Virus record (IMG/VR): IMGVR_UViG_3300036859_000726
Coordinates: 1 to 64,000 of that record
Length of the DNA stretch: 64,000 nucleotides
Direction: 5' to 3' (one strand)
Source: a virus
The translations under genes and the position numbers were made by a program. The notes beneath the pieces are model-generated. The model was not told the DNA's origin. It did no database searches and saw only the letters and a list, made by a program, of their open reading frames with translations. Positions 6,403 to 13,596 of this stretch are shown here, piece after piece. Within the stretch, counting starts at the first letter, position 1. Each line of letters begins with the position of its first letter.

Positions 6403-7475
6403 ACATCTTCAAGAAGGTGTATGAACTCCCGCTGGGTCGCCAGTATGTTCGACATTGGGGCATGACAGAGGCGATTCGAGAGATCCTTCAGAATGCCCTC
6501 GACAGTGAGTCACCCTTCGAATACGAGCTGACAGATGATACCCTCAAAGTGCACAGCAAGTACACTACGCTCACGCCAGCAACGCTTCTGCTGGGTCAGA
6601 CTACCAAAGCCGAAGCCACCGACAAGATCGGGTCATTTGGCGAGGGATACAAGATTGCACTACTGGTGCTCGCGCGATCTGAGTACAACGTTCGCGTCCT
6701 GAACGGCGACCGCATATGGACTCCCACATTCAAGATGAGCAGGCAGTTCGAAGCGGAAGTGCTCGTCATTGAGGACACATCATGCCCGGAGCTGCCCAAC
6801 GAGGGGCTCACCTTCGAAGTTCGAGGATTGAGTCCAGGTGATGTCGCGTCGATCCGCGAGAGCTGTTTGCAGATGCAGTCACATGTCGGCGAGTGCATGA
6901 AGACTCAGTATGGGCGCATTCTCCGAGAGCGTCCAGGGAAGCTCTATGTTGGCGGCCTGTATGTCTGCGACACAGAGCTCCAGTTCGGCTACGACATCTT
7001 GCCGCAATACTTGAAGCTCGAGCGCGATCGCCAGACGGTCAGCAACTGGGACCTCCAGGACCGCACCAAGGAGATGTGGTTCGACACAGAGCGATATGAA
7101 GAAATCGCTCAGCTCCTAGCCGACAAGTGCAAGGACCTTGACTATGCGGAGTATGGCGCACCTGACATGGTCAAGGAAGCCTGCTACAGACACTTCAAGG
7201 AGAAGCACCCTGGCGCTGTGGTAGCCAGAGATCAGGACGAGCTCGAGAAGTTCGTCAAGCAGGGCATGGAGCGCGTCGTCGTTGTCGGCGGCGCATATGG
7301 GTCTGCAGTCAGAGGCTCAGGATCATACAACTCAACTCACGTTCCGCGGCGCATACAAACGCCGCGTGAAGTCCTGGAGCTGTGGTACGAGGCGAATAAG
7401 AAGAGCATGCTTCGCCCAGCAAAGGACAGCTTCCAACACTTGCTTGAGAAGGCAGACAAATGGAAAGAAAGATGA
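6399..7475 (+). CDS. GHKL (HSP90/MutL/rIIA-like) ATPase-fold protein
   Basis: 358 residues. N-box EILQNALDS (Asn ~32, Asp ~35) and G-box IGSFGEGYKIAL (~77-88) are the ATP-binding motifs of the GHKL superfamily. Unlike T4 rIIA (~725 residues) or HSP90 it is short, with a C-terminal helical part (QTPREVLELWYEANKK). GHKL proteins act as ATP-driven clamps; phage members such as rIIA counter host exclusion. A role in blocking defence or remodelling host complexes is an inference. Translationally coupled to both neighbours. Confidence 0.75.
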   Translation: MNIFKKVYELPLGRQYVRHWGMTEAIREILQNALDSESPFEYELTDDTLKVHSKYTTLTPATLLLGQTTKAEATDKIGSFGEGYKIALLVLARSEYNVRVLNGDRIWTPTFKMSRQFEAEVLVIEDTSCPELPNEGLTFEVRGLSPGDVASIRESCLQMQSHVGECMKTQYGRILRERPGKLYVGGLYVCDTELQFGYDILPQYLKLERDRQTVSNWDLQDRTKEMWFDTERYEEIAQLLADKCKDLDYAEYGAPDMVKEACYRHFKEKHPGAVVARDQDELEKFVKQGMERVVVVGGAYGSAVRGSGSYNSTHVPRRIQTPREVLELWYEANKKSMLRPAKDSFQHLLEKADKWKER

Positions 7476-7732
7476 GGCTGTTCCACGAGAACTTCGGAGG
7501 CAACCTCCATGAGGTCTCCGAGATCATCAATAAGCACTGTCCAGAGATCATACCTGGCATCATCGTGATGGACTACGGCACCAACTACACTGTAGTTGTT
7601 TATCGAGCTAAGAAGCAGCACCCGTTCTTCGTGCGCAAACCGATTGACCCAAAGGATAGCTTCATCGGTCTCGGTCTGCCGCCTCTTGACTCAATCAGAA
7701 GCAACGACCCTGAGTCAGATGGATTCGGCTAA
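7472..7732 (+). CDS. Hypothetical protein
   Basis: 86 residues from ATG 7472 (ATGA overlap); ATG 7460 would add four residues. Contains EVSEIINKHCPEIIPGIIV and GTNYTVVVYRAKK. No family recognised; coupled to the GHKL gene. Confidence 0.7.
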   Translation: MRLFHENFGGNLHEVSEIINKHCPEIIPGIIVMDYGTNYTVVVYRAKKQHPFFVRKPIDPKDSFIGLGLPPLDSIRSNDPESDGFG

Positions 7733-8067
7733 TGAGAAAGAAGCAAGACATCGTCATTCGAGCTAATGACTTCTCTCGACTCGAGCCTGTAGTCACGAAT
7801 CAAAGAACCGGGGCAGCAAGGTGGCTACATCGCTGCGACGCCATTCGCGACATTGACTACAACAATGACTGCATTGAGGGTGCAAAGTCTCTGGAGTATT
7901 TCAGATGTCACCTACGAGCGAAGTTCAAGGTTGGTGCATACAAGCTGTGCGTGCGACACGCGGCGATCCTGGCTCTCGACAAGATGCTGGGTGAGAAACC
8001 TGAAATGACCTTCTGGCCGGATGGAGGCACGAAGGAAGCTCTGCAGAACAGATTGAGGAGAAGATGA
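7732..8067 (+). CDS. Hypothetical protein
   Basis: 111 residues; ATG shares a base with the previous TAA. Several Cys (HRCDAIRD, NNDCIEG, FRCHLR, KLCVRH) and Arg-rich ends hint at metal or nucleic-acid binding, but spacing does not match a known finger. Unknown. Confidence 0.7.
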   Translation: MRKKQDIVIRANDFSRLEPVVTNQRTGAARWLHRCDAIRDIDYNNDCIEGAKSLEYFRCHLRAKFKVGAYKLCVRHAAILALDKMLGEKPEMTFWPDGGTKEALQNRLRRR

Positions 8068-8246
8068 TGTTCAAGTTCATAGCCAAATTGTTCGCACCCA
8101 AGGCTCCTCGTGAGCTCATCTTCGTTTCATATTCGAAGGCCAACGACATGCTCCTCAAGAAAGAGGGGTGGCGCCTTGCTCCAGAAGAGGACAAGAATCG
8201 TGTGCCTGGTATGGTGTGGCTTGAAAGACCAGGCAAGAAAGACTAG
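8064..8246 (+). CDS. Small hypothetical protein
   Basis: 60 residues, start overlapping the previous stop (ATGATG, either Met possible). Hydrophobic/basic N-terminus (MFKFIAKLFAPK) could touch membranes; C-terminal half WRLAPEEDKNRVPGMVWLERP looks like a single beta hairpin. Confidence 0.65.
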   Translation: MMFKFIAKLFAPKAPRELIFVSYSKANDMLLKKEGWRLAPEEDKNRVPGMVWLERPGKKD

Positions 8247-8266
8247 CGCGGCAAATGTGAACGGGG

Positions 8267-8272
8267 TATAAT
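8267..8272 (+). promoter_or_regulatory. TATAAT box just before the membrane-protein gene
   Basis: Perfect -10 hexamer at 8267-8272, but no good -35 and only 3 bases before the ATG at 8276. A start point would fall inside the coding start, so either translation starts later or the match is chance. Confidence 0.3.
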
Positions 8273-8275
8273 AGG

Positions 8276-8602
8276 ATGGCTCTCCTCCTTCTATTTGTGA
8301 TTTGTATTATCTTTCCTGTAGCTGGGGTAGTGCTACTTCTTCTCTGGGCTTTTGCAGGAGTGATGTCGTTGTTGAGCGCAGTCGTTGAGTCAATCCTTCA
8401 CACTCGATTCCTCGTGGATGAGGCTAGGTCGCCGCGCATGGCACGTCGAGCAACGATCCGCGTTCCTTCGATCAAGGGCACAAAGCTGCAGCCCATACTT
8501 AATGTAGTCGTTCATGAGCTTGCGCGACTCATTATGATCTTGTGCGTTTGTTCCGTCATAGCGATCACCATCGCTATCGTCTACGTTCGCGTATTCTCGT
8601 AG
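8276..8602 (+). CDS. Small membrane protein, three predicted helices
   Basis: 108 residues. Hydrophobic stretches at ~2-30 (LLLLFVICIIFPVAGVVLLL, possibly two passes) and ~88-106 (LIMILCVCSVIAITIAIVYV) flank a soluble part of ~45 residues. Not in the lysis cluster, so more likely an early inner-membrane protein (superinfection exclusion or takeover) than the holin; that is inference. The start may be downstream if the TATAAT at 8267 is real. Confidence 0.6.
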   Translation: MALLLLFVICIIFPVAGVVLLLLWAFAGVMSLLSAVVESILHTRFLVDEARSPRMARRATIRVPSIKGTKLQPILNVVVHELARLIMILCVCSVIAITIAIVYVRVFS

Positions 8603-8609
8603 GTCACAT

Positions 8610-8882
8610 TTGATTACCAAGGACGACTTGGAGTACATGGCGCGCAATTTGCTGTCAAAAGCGAAAATGCAGCACAAGAAACTCACGCGTGTGCGCCCAT
8701 CCAGAGACAGACCGATCGAGCCAGGAATGCAAAGGCACATGGTTGAGGATATCGCACGCTGCAGAAGGCTCGCGGCGGAGCTGAGAAAGATTGCGCAGGT
8801 TTACCACATCATTCCGGGAGTGAAGTATGAAGAAAATCCTTTGGCTGGCCCTTCTGTTCGTCGCACAGGCACAGGCGGCTGA
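8610..8882 (+). CDS. Hypothetical basic protein
   Basis: 90 residues from TTG 8610, or 81 from ATG 8637; neither has a clear ribosome site. Helical and basic (MARNLLSKAKMQHKKL, HMVEDIARCRRLAAELRKIA). It overlaps the start of the secreted-protein gene by 56 bp, an unusually long overlap here. Confidence 0.5.
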   Translation: MITKDDLEYMARNLLSKAKMQHKKLTRVRPSRDRPIEPGMQRHMVEDIARCRRLAAELRKIAQVYHIIPGVKYEENPLAGPSVRRTGTGG

Positions 8883-9654
8883 GGTCTGGACCCGCACAGC
8901 TACTGAGGGTCAAGGGCTGACATTCAACAGATATCCTGTCACCATGCGCTATGGCGACATCGGAACGAACATCTGGGTGATCAAGACATTCACAGGTCCG
9001 CCGCCTGCCGGAACTGCATATGGCTGCAACAATGAAACCTTCACAGACCCGCTCATCGGGACGCAAAAGGCGTGCTGGGAGAAGGTCGTGTATGACGGCT
9101 TCGCATGCCTGCCGGATGTAGTTCTGCCGGCCAAGGTCAAGACGGTCGCTGTTCCGCCAGAGCAATGGAGCGGCTACAGCAATGTAAGCGCCTGGACTTG
9201 CGCGCTTCCATCTGGCGACTACAAGAACGAACGCTCTATTTGGAATCTGGATGAGATTCGCGTCTTCCTGGAACAGGCAATACGCAAGCAGTTTGACGAG
9301 GCAGGCGCAAAGGAGTGGTGTAAGACGCATTGTGAGCCGATGGGCCCAGACCTGACCGGAAGGGCTTCGACGCTTATGGATGCGTATGCAGCGAAGGCCA
9401 AGGTCACTGCATCAGGAACAGCGACGAGTCGCCCTGTGTATCCTCTCAATGCAGATGGTACAAGGAACACGACTGCTGTTGTTGGGCAGAGAGTCAAGGT
9501 TGGAGACTCCTGTGATATCGGAGCTCGCGTCGGCACTACCACATACTACAGTGTGAAGGGTTTGCCGAACATGGACACCAAGAAGACGCCAGCAATCCTC
9601 GGTGACGTCTACGCCGCATGCACATTCAGCGCACCAATCGGAGTCAACGAATGA
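8827..9654 (+). CDS. Exported protein with signal peptide, unknown
   Basis: 275 residues. Classic Sec signal: Met-Lys-Lys, hydrophobic core (ILWLALLFVAQ), AQA cleavage at about residue 18. The mature part has paired Cys (GCNN...KACWE, FACLP...WTCALP, WCKTHC, SCDIG...AACTF) that could form disulfides in the periplasm. It lies among early genes, far from lysis and tail genes, so it may act on the host envelope during infection. Coupled to the next exported protein by ATGA. Confidence 0.7.
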   Translation: MKKILWLALLFVAQAQAAEVWTRTATEGQGLTFNRYPVTMRYGDIGTNIWVIKTFTGPPPAGTAYGCNNETFTDPLIGTQKACWEKVVYDGFACLPDVVLPAKVKTVAVPPEQWSGYSNVSAWTCALPSGDYKNERSIWNLDEIRVFLEQAIRKQFDEAGAKEWCKTHCEPMGPDLTGRASTLMDAYAAKAKVTASGTATSRPVYPLNADGTRNTTAVVGQRVKVGDSCDIGARVGTTTYYSVKGLPNMDTKKTPAILGDVYAACTFSAPIGVNE

Positions 9655-10091
9655 AAGCTCTACTCGCCTCTCTTGCTCTGCTTGCGTTTGCAGCCTCGGC
9701 AGCGGAATACGTGCCGATCGGCGCATATGGCGATCCGCTCGCGCCGGGCACTGGACTCACAGTGGACAACACAGGAAAGACCACGCTACTGTGCGGCTTC
9801 ATCATGGTAGGCATGTCTGGGGTGTACAGCTTCGATGCTACGCCATCAGCAAAGGTATGGATTGACAGGGAGCTTGTCGTCCATTACGTCGAGATCACTA
9901 AGGGTCAGCACTCCATCATAGTGGAGATCCCGAAGACCAAGAAGGCGCTGACTCTCCAATGGCAAGTGCCTGCTTTGGTTACAGAGAATGTGCCGACAAA
10001 GTATCTGTATCCAAAGATGTCGTCGAATCTGCCTGGTTGTCAAAAGCCGGAAGTGCAGCCCGCGGCGCCCGTACTACGCGCCCCGCTATAG
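9651..10091 (+). CDS. Second exported protein, PA14-like beta domain (tentative)
   Basis: 146 residues from ATG 9651 (ATGA overlap; an upstream ATG in frame would spoil the signal). Signal peptide with core ALLASLALLAFAASA, likely cut near residue 17-18. The stretch GVYSFDATPSAKVWIDRELV followed by KGQHSIIVEI resembles the PA14/beta-sandwich pattern of glycan-binding domains, by eye only. Probably partners the 275-residue exported protein encoded just before it. Confidence 0.65.
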   Translation: MKALLASLALLAFAASAAEYVPIGAYGDPLAPGTGLTVDNTGKTTLLCGFIMVGMSGVYSFDATPSAKVWIDRELVVHYVEITKGQHSIIVEIPKTKKALTLQWQVPALVTENVPTKYLYPKMSSNLPGCQKPEVQPAAPVLRAPL

Positions 10092-10096
10092 CCTGT

Positions 10097-10187
10097 AAAC
10101 GCTGTAGGACGCTGAATAAGGCTGACTCAGCAGTTATTTCGTGAACAAGGTAGCTAGGTAAGGGGTAGACCGTCATTTGCTATTAGG
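10097..10187 (+). repeat. 91-nt intergenic element, copy A
   Basis: Aligns without gaps to 18587-18677 (same length, about 61 of 91 bases identical by hand count). Best blocks: AAACGCTGTA..ACGCTG, CTCAGCAG, AGGGGTAG and TCA.TTGCTA.TAGG. It lies in a gene-free gap, just upstream of a promoter-like site. Includes the palindrome GCTGACTCAGC (10121-10131). Could be a structured RNA leader or a protein-binding control element. Confidence 0.65.
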
Positions 10188-10201
10188 CTCTTAAAAACAG
10201 C

Positions 10202-10230
10202 CATACGACTGCCTCCTATCGGCCTATAAT
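10202..10230 (+). promoter_or_regulatory. Candidate promoter
   Basis: CATACG (10202-10207), 17 bases, perfect TATAAT (10225-10230), 35 bp before the GTG at 10265. The -35 is weak in sigma70 terms but matches the box at 5693. Confidence 0.5.
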
Positions 10231-10264
10231 AAAGCTACGCAGTAAGGCGTGCAGGGAGTTGGAA

Positions 10265-10471
10265 GTGGCGAAGTCTGAACAGGCCGATCCTATTTGCAAG
10301 CTGGTTAATGCCTTACGGCAAACTTTCAAATACGAAGGTGGAGTCATCTTCAGACCTTTATTTGACGGCAGAATTCAAGTGCTGCCGTCTTTTCACATCA
10401 CGCTATTCCCTGTGATGGAAGCTGAGAATGAGTTGATGAGTACCGGGTCTGCGCCTTTGGACCCAAAATGA
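10265..10471 (+). CDS. Small hypothetical protein
   Basis: 68 residues from GTG 10265, chosen because AGGGAG ends 6 bases upstream (TTG 10259 is too close). Contains CKLVNALRQTF and a beta-rich middle (GGVIFRPLFDGRIQVLPSFH). First gene after the 91-nt element; coupled to a 39-codon gene. Confidence 0.6.
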   Translation: MAKSEQADPICKLVNALRQTFKYEGGVIFRPLFDGRIQVLPSFHITLFPVMEAENELMSTGSAPLDPK

Positions 10472-10587
10472 TCGATACTGCCCGGAATAAGTTGCTCAGG
10501 CATAACCATCGAGTTGGCCTCACAGTTACAGGGACGGTATGCAGAGTGGCCCGCGCACAACCAGACTCGGTACTCATCTACTTATGA
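10468..10587 (+). CDS. 39-residue microprotein
   Basis: ATG 10468 overlaps the previous TGA, and its own TGA (10585-10587) overlaps the next ATG. This double stop-start coupling is the main reason to call it. Basic, ends in hydrophobic residues (SVLIYL). Function unknown. Confidence 0.45.
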   Translation: MIDTARNKLLRHNHRVGLTVTGTVCRVARAQPDSVLIYL

Positions 10588-10766
10588 ACTACAAATGTGT
10601 TCGCAGGAATTGCTTCATTCGCGTCGAGACAGAAGGCGATGCATGCTTCAGATGCAAAGAAGTGCAATCTCGAAGGCTGAATGAGCAAATGAGGATTGAG
10701 AAGGCACTTGGCAGAACGCTGCGAGAAGTTTCAGGATATGGCCCTCCAACAGGAAGACTCAAGTGA
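10584..10766 (+). CDS. 60-residue zinc-finger protein
   Basis: ATG 10584 (ATGA overlap with the microprotein). Cys arrangement CX4C (CVRRNC) then CX2C (CFRC) within 20 residues, followed by a basic helix (RRLNEQMRIEKALGRTLREV). A start at 10539 would add 15 residues and has AGGGA upstream; the overlap pattern favours 10584. Confidence 0.6.
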   Translation: MNYKCVRRNCFIRVETEGDACFRCKEVQSRRLNEQMRIEKALGRTLREVSGYGPPTGRLK

Positions 10767-10948
10767 GCTCCAAATTGTTCGCCATGAATGTATCCATCAT
10801 CAAAAAGGATATCGGGCCTGCCACACTTAATTGTGAAGTCGCTGCTCCTGATATGCTAACAGCAATCAACTACACGCTTCAGAGGCTCGCGGAAGAAACC
10901 GCTGTTGCTCTGTACTTTCATAGCGTGATTGAGAAGGTGCCGAGTTGA
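10763..10948 (+). CDS. Small hypothetical protein
   Basis: 61 residues, GTG start inside the previous stop (GTGA); ATG 10784 is an alternative. Looks like one small alpha/beta unit (NVSIIKKDIGPATLNCEV, then an amphipathic helix). Ends 5 bases before the tRNA-like gene. Confidence 0.6.
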   Translation: MSSKLFAMNVSIIKKDIGPATLNCEVAAPDMLTAINYTLQRLAEETAVALYFHSVIEKVPS

Positions 10949-10953
10949 TTTAT

Positions 10954-11148
10954 TGCGGAATAGCTCAGGGGTCAACTGCAGGCGCATCGACGGGTGCGCT
11001 GCTGCAGTGAGCGGGATCGAAAATCGTAGACCAGCTGGCGGGTGCATAGCCTGGGTGCAAACGCTTTGGACGAACCGAGAATCGTGAACGTGAGAGCGCC
11101 AGCCTGATAAGCTGGAGGTCGAGGGTTCGAGTCCTTCTTCCGCTACCA
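10954..11148 (+). tRNA. tRNA-Ile(GAT)-like gene with ~118-nt insertion in the D-loop
   Basis: Acceptor strands GCGGAA (10955-10960) and TTCCGC (11138-11143), T8-A9, D-stem GCTC (10963-10966)/GAGC (11094-11097), anticodon arm CCAGC-CTGATAA-GCTGG (11099-11115, anticodon GAT), T-arm GAGGG-TTCGAGT-CCTTC (11121-11137), then A and encoded CCA (11146-11148). All fits tRNA-Ile except a T:T mismatch at pair 1:72 and a D-loop of 127 nt (10967-11093) instead of 8-11. The insert starts with a 12-bp hairpin (10975-11008: ACTGCAG+GCGCA paired with TGCGC+CTGCAGT). No group I core is visible. It may be a removable intervening sequence or a dead tRNA. Confidence 0.7.
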
Positions 11149-11161
11149 TTGAGGAGTTGTC

Positions 11162-11815
11162 ATGTGGGTTGAGATTGTACCAAGACGAGCAGACTTCTGC
11201 GGAAGTCCACCTTGCCCCTATTGCTACAATTGGAAGGATGGTCCAGACTCGCAGGTCGTGCCTGGCATGTACAAGTTCACTCTTGATATGCTCAACTCGT
11301 CGCCCGAGTCTCTGAAGAAGGGCCAGCTGAAGGAGCTTGAAGCGCTCGCCAAGAAGGTTCACGACGACAAGGTGGCAGCCAAGTCGGCGCCAAAGGTTGA
11401 GCCGCCAGAACTTGACGCAGTTGATATCGGCATGAGCCTGTCAACGCGCATAAACCGCATGCTAAGCCTGAATCGTCCAGTGAAGAAGGTTGAGCCTCGT
11501 TTGCCGACTGTGGATGAGGTGTTCGCAAGGCAGGCAGAGCGAGAGGAAAAGCTGCAGGCTGAATCAAAGGTCAAACAAGAGCGCATAGAAGCTGCTCGTG
11601 AGATCGCTCAGGTGCTCGCGCAGGTCAATCAGGAGAGCAAAGCAAGAGAAGGGCGCTATCTCCTTAACGATATCCCTCCTGATTTCGTGCGCTACTGCCA
11701 ACGAGCCGGTATGGATGATCCAATAGAGATTGCGGAGCGCTGGCGCTACGAGAATGGACAGCGAGAAGCCTCTCGTTACATGGTTGGTTCCAGGGGTAAG
11801 GATCGATACTTCTAA
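11162..11815 (+). CDS. Hypothetical coiled-coil protein with N-terminal Cys pair
   Basis: 217 residues; GAGGAG 5 bases before the ATG, just after the tRNA-like gene. CGSPPCPYCYNW near the N-terminus may bind zinc. Residues ~125-165 are a charged coiled coil (RQAEREEKLQAESKVKQE), and the C-terminus has DFVRYCQRAGMDDPIEIAERW. CPYC matches the glutaredoxin motif, but nothing else does. Unknown. Confidence 0.7.
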   Translation: MWVEIVPRRADFCGSPPCPYCYNWKDGPDSQVVPGMYKFTLDMLNSSPESLKKGQLKELEALAKKVHDDKVAAKSAPKVEPPELDAVDIGMSLSTRINRMLSLNRPVKKVEPRLPTVDEVFARQAEREEKLQAESKVKQERIEAAREIAQVLAQVNQESKAREGRYLLNDIPPDFVRYCQRAGMDDPIEIAERWRYENGQREASRYMVGSRGKDRYF

Positions 11816-11828
11816 CAGCGAGGTTGAC

Positions 11829-12122
11829 ATGGCGATGACGAATATGGGGCTCTCGAAGCTCACCGAAGAGATGGGCGAGTGCGGCCAGATCATAGGCAAG
11901 ATGCTACAGTATCCTGACCTGATGATGGACAACGCAAAGAGTCACCCAGACGGAACGAACCTGCGGCGTCGGCTTGAGGAGGAAATGGCTGACACCCTCG
12001 CCGCCATCCGCTTCGCTTCTATGAAGATGGACCTTGACATCTCACGCATCTTCGCGAGGCAGGTTGAGAAGGAGCAGCTGTTCAATCAGTGGGACAGAGG
12101 CGACGATAAGGAGCCGACATGA
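11829..12122 (+). CDS. MazG-like nucleotide pyrophosphohydrolase
   Basis: 97 residues from ATG 11829 (GAGG upstream). All-alpha NTP-PPase signature: EEMGE near residue 13 (EExxE type) and LEEEMADTLAAI near 49 (ExxD), the Mg-binding acidic residues of MazG/dUTPase-like folds. Would hydrolyse a nucleoside triphosphate, or (p)ppGpp as proposed for some phage MazG proteins; substrate cannot be read here. A second, longer member is at 60248-60679. Confidence 0.7.
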   Translation: MAMTNMGLSKLTEEMGECGQIIGKMLQYPDLMMDNAKSHPDGTNLRRRLEEEMADTLAAIRFASMKMDLDISRIFARQVEKEQLFNQWDRGDDKEPT

Positions 12123-12217
12123 GGTTGCGCATATTCGATCAGGACACTCTGATCTGCATTCTCTGCGGCCTTTCGTTCAGCCAGTCGCTGACTCGCATCC
12201 TTGAGGCTCTCGGCTGA
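12119..12217 (+). CDS. 32-residue microprotein
   Basis: ATG overlaps the MazG-like stop (ATGA) and its TGA overlaps the next ATG (TGATG). Mostly hydrophobic with CX2C (ICILCGLSFSQSL). Called on coupling alone. Confidence 0.4.
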   Translation: MRLRIFDQDTLICILCGLSFSQSLTRILEALG

Positions 12218-12903
12218 TGGCTATCCCACAGTCTGGCCTGAACTACCATAAGCTTCTTGAGCAGGTCAGGGAGTCCTTCGCCAGGCATGAGCGAGAGGTG
12301 CTCTTTCCATCCATGATCAGGATGATAGGTATGGACCCTGCCATGGCGCGTGGAGACTCGTCAACTGTATTCATGTTCCCACGTCATATGGGCAAGACCT
12401 ATATGATGAACCAGCACCTGATGGATGAGCACGTCAGGTACACAATCAGCAACAAGTCGGTGATACAACAGGAGCTACTCGACCTCATGAAGAAGAAACC
12501 AAGCAAAGTAAAGCCCACTCCGATGGTGGCGGTCCTCAAGACTCGCGTAGAGTCGCTTGAAGGCCAGCTGAATGATGTGACCAAGTCAAGGTCTCTCCTC
12601 AGGGAGGAACTTGATGACACGAAGGGTGCGCTGACACGCAGCTGCAAGATGGTTGAGTCTCTGCAGAAAGATCTCGAGAGCGCTCGCTACGAGACTGCTA
12701 ATCTGCGACAGGACATGCAGCGTGCACTCGGCTACATTGACCGTGTGAACGAATGCGAGCCGCCGATTCCTCCTGTGGCAATGCCGCAGACGTACAGCAT
12801 GCCGATGCGCGGCCCTCGTCTGAACGGCGTGTCGCTTCATTCATCTGGTTGCGAGCAGAGCAACTTCGGCCTGAACGACATTCGCGGTCGCAGCCGGTAT
12901 TGA
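12217..12903 (+). CDS. Hypothetical coiled-coil protein
   Basis: 228 residues. STVFMFPRHMGKTYMMNQHL at ~49-68 looks like an ATPase P-loop end (GKT with upstream Arg, as in terminases), but no Walker B follows. Residues ~105-175 form a long coiled coil (RVESLEGQLNDVTKSRSLL). C-terminus is Pro/Ser-rich. Unknown. Confidence 0.7.
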   Translation: MAIPQSGLNYHKLLEQVRESFARHEREVLFPSMIRMIGMDPAMARGDSSTVFMFPRHMGKTYMMNQHLMDEHVRYTISNKSVIQQELLDLMKKKPSKVKPTPMVAVLKTRVESLEGQLNDVTKSRSLLREELDDTKGALTRSCKMVESLQKDLESARYETANLRQDMQRALGYIDRVNECEPPIPPVAMPQTYSMPMRGPRLNGVSLHSSGCEQSNFGLNDIRGRSRY

Positions 12904-12934
12904 GGGAGGGGGATTCAACCGAGGCGAGAAGGAA

Positions 12935-13201
12935 ATGGATGCGTTAATCCTCGGTGGCCTGTCAATGTGCAGACCAACCGCATCGGTCGGCGGCCAATCG
13001 GTCGCTCCGACAAGTGACTCCCTCAGTGACGACTGCAGGGAGTTGCGCCTACATTTCATAGGTAGATCAGATATTGTTGCATCCATCAGGGCAAACGTAT
13101 GGCCTGCAGTCAAAGTCGGTCACCTTAGTATAGCAGAGAATGATGCAAGGGTTGAGCGCGTTAATGCAATGCGTTGGGCGCTCGCGGAGAAGACTTGGTG
13201 A
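12935..13201 (+). CDS. Hypothetical protein
   Basis: 88 residues from ATG 12935 (GAAGGA very close, so ATG 12965 is possible). The second half (IRANVWPAVKVGHLSIAEND, RVNAMRWALAEKTW) looks coding; the first is less convincing. Its stop overlaps the next gene's GTG. Confidence 0.5.
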   Translation: MDALILGGLSMCRPTASVGGQSVAPTSDSLSDDCRELRLHFIGRSDIVASIRANVWPAVKVGHLSIAENDARVERVNAMRWALAEKTW

Positions 13202-13596
13202 GTAGATCACTTGGGATGGCTGGTCAAGTTGCGCGCGGCGCATTGAACAAGAATGCGGATGGGTCGCCAAAGATCGCGCGTCGAGAGCTGAACGGCATTC
13301 CTGTATATGAACCATTGAGCTGCAGGCTAGCAAAGCGATCCGACTCCAAGTCCGGCTTCTGCTATGACTGGCGCAGCTATCTGGTCAAGGTCAAGGTTGG
13401 CGAGAAGATCATCTTTGGGCCAATCAATGACTTCAAAACATATGAAGTGGGCGGGCGGCACTTCCAAGAGTCGCTGACCGTCAATGCTATTCGGCAGGCT
13501 ACACAGTGGCGCCGCATAAAGCACAAAGAGCGCTACAGAACAGGGCTGTTCGGCCAGGAAGACGGCTGCTACTTGCTCATCACGAGGGTTGCATAA
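13198..13596 (+). CDS. Hypothetical protein
   Basis: 132 residues from GTG 13198 (GTGA overlap) or 126 from ATG 13216. Contains a beta-rich segment (CYDWRSYLVKVKVGEKIIFG) and a helical, basic end (AIRQATQWRRIKHKERY). Unknown. Confidence 0.65.
   Translation: MSRSLGMAGQVARGALNKNADGSPKIARRELNGIPVYEPLSCRLAKRSDSKSGFCYDWRSYLVKVKVGEKIIFGPINDFKTYEVGGRHFQESLTVNAIRQATQWRRIKHKERYRTGLFGQEDGCYLLITRVA

Noticed and set aside
10967-11093. Group I intron inside the tRNA-like gene
   Set aside because: Too short, in the D-loop rather than the anticodon loop, and no recognisable P/Q/R/S core elements.
10954-11148. tmRNA
   Set aside because: A complete anticodon arm with GAT and normal D-stem are present, and there is no tag-coding frame or tmRNA-type pseudoknot set.
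11162-11815. Glutaredoxin based on CPYC
   Set aside because: The motif is present, but no thioredoxin fold surrounds it, and the rest is coiled coil.
12217-12903. P-loop ATPase based on FPRHMGKT
   Set aside because: The first Gly of the Walker A pattern is missing and no Walker B or other motif follows.
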